64,000 nucleotides of DNA, taken from NCBI GenBank assembly GCA_017451025.1, contig JAFSSM010000021.1, positions 166,361-230,360 of the forward strand, read 5' to 3'. The stretch comes from Synergistaceae bacterium. GTDB taxonomy: Bacteria; Synergistota; Synergistia; Synergistales; Aminobacteriaceae. The position numbers and the translations under genes were made by a program. Of this stretch, positions 62,774 to 64,000 are shown piece by piece; position 1 is the first letter of the stretch, and each line of letters starts with the position of its first letter. The notes under the pieces are model-generated. The model searched no databases. It was not told the DNA's origin and saw nothing but the letters and a program-made list of their open reading frames with translations.

Positions 62774-64000
62774 ATGGAAACGATTATTAGAATTAACAGA
62801 GTCATAAATAATTTAGTGTGGGGTATTCCCGGCCTGACGTTATTGGTTGGAACGGGTGTTTATCTGACCCTTCTGCTGAGGCTGCCGCAGTTACGGTATT
62901 TTCTCTCGGCAATGGCAGAAGTATTCAGTTTCAGGAAAGAAAGCGGGAATGATAAATCCGTCTCATCTTTTGCGGCAATGGCTACAGCTATAGCCGCGAC
63001 TGTGGGAACTGGCAACGTAGCCGGTGTAGCGACAGCACTTCACCTTGCCGGGCCGGGCGCACTGGTCTGGATGATGATTTCTGCTCTCTTCGGAATGTGT
63101 ACGAAGTTCGCTGAAGTAACATTAGCGGTTCATTACAGGCAGAAGGACGCACATGGAGATTGGCGCGGAGGCACAATGTACATTCTCGAGAACGGCTTAT
63201 GCGAACGCGGCGGTATATGGAAGCCCATAGGGAAATTGCTTGCGTTTCTGTTCTCGCTCTTCACGATTCTTGCCGTTTTAGGCTCTGGCGCGGCAACAGA
63301 GGCAAATTCTGTAGCAGAAGCACTATTCTTAGGCTGGAACGTGGATCACCTTTACAGCGGCCTCGTCATGGCTGTTTTGGTGGGGCTGGTCATTATAGGC
63401 GGACTCTCCAGTCTTTCACGAGTTACGGTACTCATTGTTCCATTTATGTCCGTGTTCTATATCGTGAGTTCCATCATTATCCTCGTGAGTCATGCGTCGC
63501 ACATACCCGCCGTTATCGCCGAGTCATTCCGAATGGCTTTCAGCAGCCCCGATCCCTCAGTCATTACAGCGGGGCTTGCAGGCTGGGGCGTTAAGGAGGC
63601 TGTTCAAAGGGGCATTGCTCGCGGAGTATTCTCCAATGAGGCCGGCATGGGTTCCGCTCCTATGGCACATGTTACGGCAGATGTAGCGCACCCGGTACAG
63701 CAAGGGTTCTACGGAATATTCGAGGTATTCTTGGATACAATCGTTATATGCACGATGACAGCCCTGATTCTTCTCGTTACTGGAACGCTGACCGACACGC
63801 CAGAACTGACGGGCGCACAACTTGCACTCCGGGCGTTTGAGTTCGCATTAGGGCCTATCGGCAAATACATTTTTTCAATCGGCTTCCTGCTGTTTACCTT
63901 TACGACGACTCTGGGCTGGTATTGGTACGCGGAGACGGCAATAACGTATATGTTTGGCGTTAGGGTCAAGAGTGTCATGAAACTTCTGATGATTACGATG
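62774..64000 (+). CDS. AGCS-family amino-acid:cation symporter, C-terminus beyond window
   Basis: A sodium- or proton-coupled alanine/glycine carrier. The family signature is present in AATVGTGNVAGVATAL; further matches are FAEVTLAVHYRQKD with GGTMYILENGL and GVFSNEAGMGSAPMAH. The frame is open to the last base (409 codons). The ATG is preceded by AGGAGA at 12 bases, a long spacing. Confidence 0.92.
   Translation, partial: METIIRINRVINNLVWGIPGLTLLVGTGVYLTLLLRLPQLRYFLSAMAEVFSFRKESGNDKSVSSFAAMATAIAATVGTGNVAGVATALHLAGPGALVWMMISALFGMCTKFAEVTLAVHYRQKDAHGDWRGGTMYILENGLCERGGIWKPIGKLLAFLFSLFTILAVLGSGAATEANSVAEALFLGWNVDHLYSGLVMAVLVGLVIIGGLSSLSRVTVLIVPFMSVFYIVSSIIILVSHASHIPAVIAESFRMAFSSPDPSVITAGLAGWGVKEAVQRGIARGVFSNEAGMGSAPMAHVTADVAHPVQQGFYGIFEVFLDTIVICTMTALILLVTGTLTDTPELTGAQLALRAFEFALGPIGKYIFSIGFLLFTFTTTLGWYWYAETAITYMFGVRVKSVMKLLMITM

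Overview
The window looks like a piece of a diderm, anaerobic, host- or gut-associated bacterium. It carries many lipoproteins, a TamB/AsmA-type envelope protein, surface-glycan enzymes including two fucosyltransferases, NfnAB-type electron bifurcation and secondary carboxylate and amino-acid carriers. The gene style suggests a Synergistota-like lineage, but this is an impression from gene content and is not proven. TAA, TAG and TGA all serve as ordinary stops, so the code is standard.

Layout. 1-9.4 kb (minus strand): an array of paralogous secreted lipoproteins, two of them broken, headed by a leader ORF that contains a 7-bp tandem repeat. 9.5-26.8 kb: an M20 peptidase, a GT11 fucosyltransferase behind a 5-bp repeat leader, pgi, a beta-helix lipoprotein, an aminotransferase, the remnant of an NgoMIV-like restriction system with an intact methyltransferase, nfnAB, hinT, rpsU, yqeY, an aldo/keto reductase, an orphan MrpD/NuoM-like subunit with a tiny membrane partner, and a GT10 fucosyltransferase with a 5-bp repeat at its start. 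26.8-34.9 kb: tRNA-Arg, a decayed Ig-like/leucine-rich surface-protein gene, a four-carbon acid-sugar operon (DUF1537 kinase, PdxA2, GntP), barnase-barstar, and two convergent tRNA clusters (six plus-strand, three minus-strand). 35-50.5 kb: topA, a TamB-like giant, an acyltransferase-3 gene with a 7-bp repeat (out of frame), a lysR remnant, a broken aconitase next to a 2-hydroxycarboxylate carrier, twin GT4 glycosyltransferases each carrying a different 7-bp repeat (one in frame, one out), and a membrane-anchored trypsin-like protease. 50.6-55.2 kb: an Fbp-type ABC importer. 55.2-62.3 kb: a compact operon of two KASIII-like enzymes, two acyl carrier proteins, two SDRs, an AMP-ligase/nitroreductase fusion and a PglD/NeuD-like acyltransferase. 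Four of its genes are interrupted by poly-G tracts of 10, 12, 14 and 16 G. The window ends in an AGCS amino-acid:cation symporter.

The main observation is that at least ten simple-sequence repeat loci sit in surface-glycan, lipoprotein and acyl-pathway genes within 64 kb. The units are poly-G or 5-7 bp, never a multiple of three. The 5- and 7-bp units contain no stop codon in any frame, and each repeat lies where one slippage step would switch the gene. I infer a multi-locus, slippage-driven phase-variation system that remodels the surface: fucosylation, hexosyl transfer, O-acylation and a dedicated ACP-based acyl pathway. At two loci the repeat lies in a separate leader ORF, one frame of which ends in an ATGA overlap with the next gene, suggesting switching by translational coupling. 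Homopolymer lengths in one assembly can be wrong, so the ON/OFF states are those of the given sequence only.
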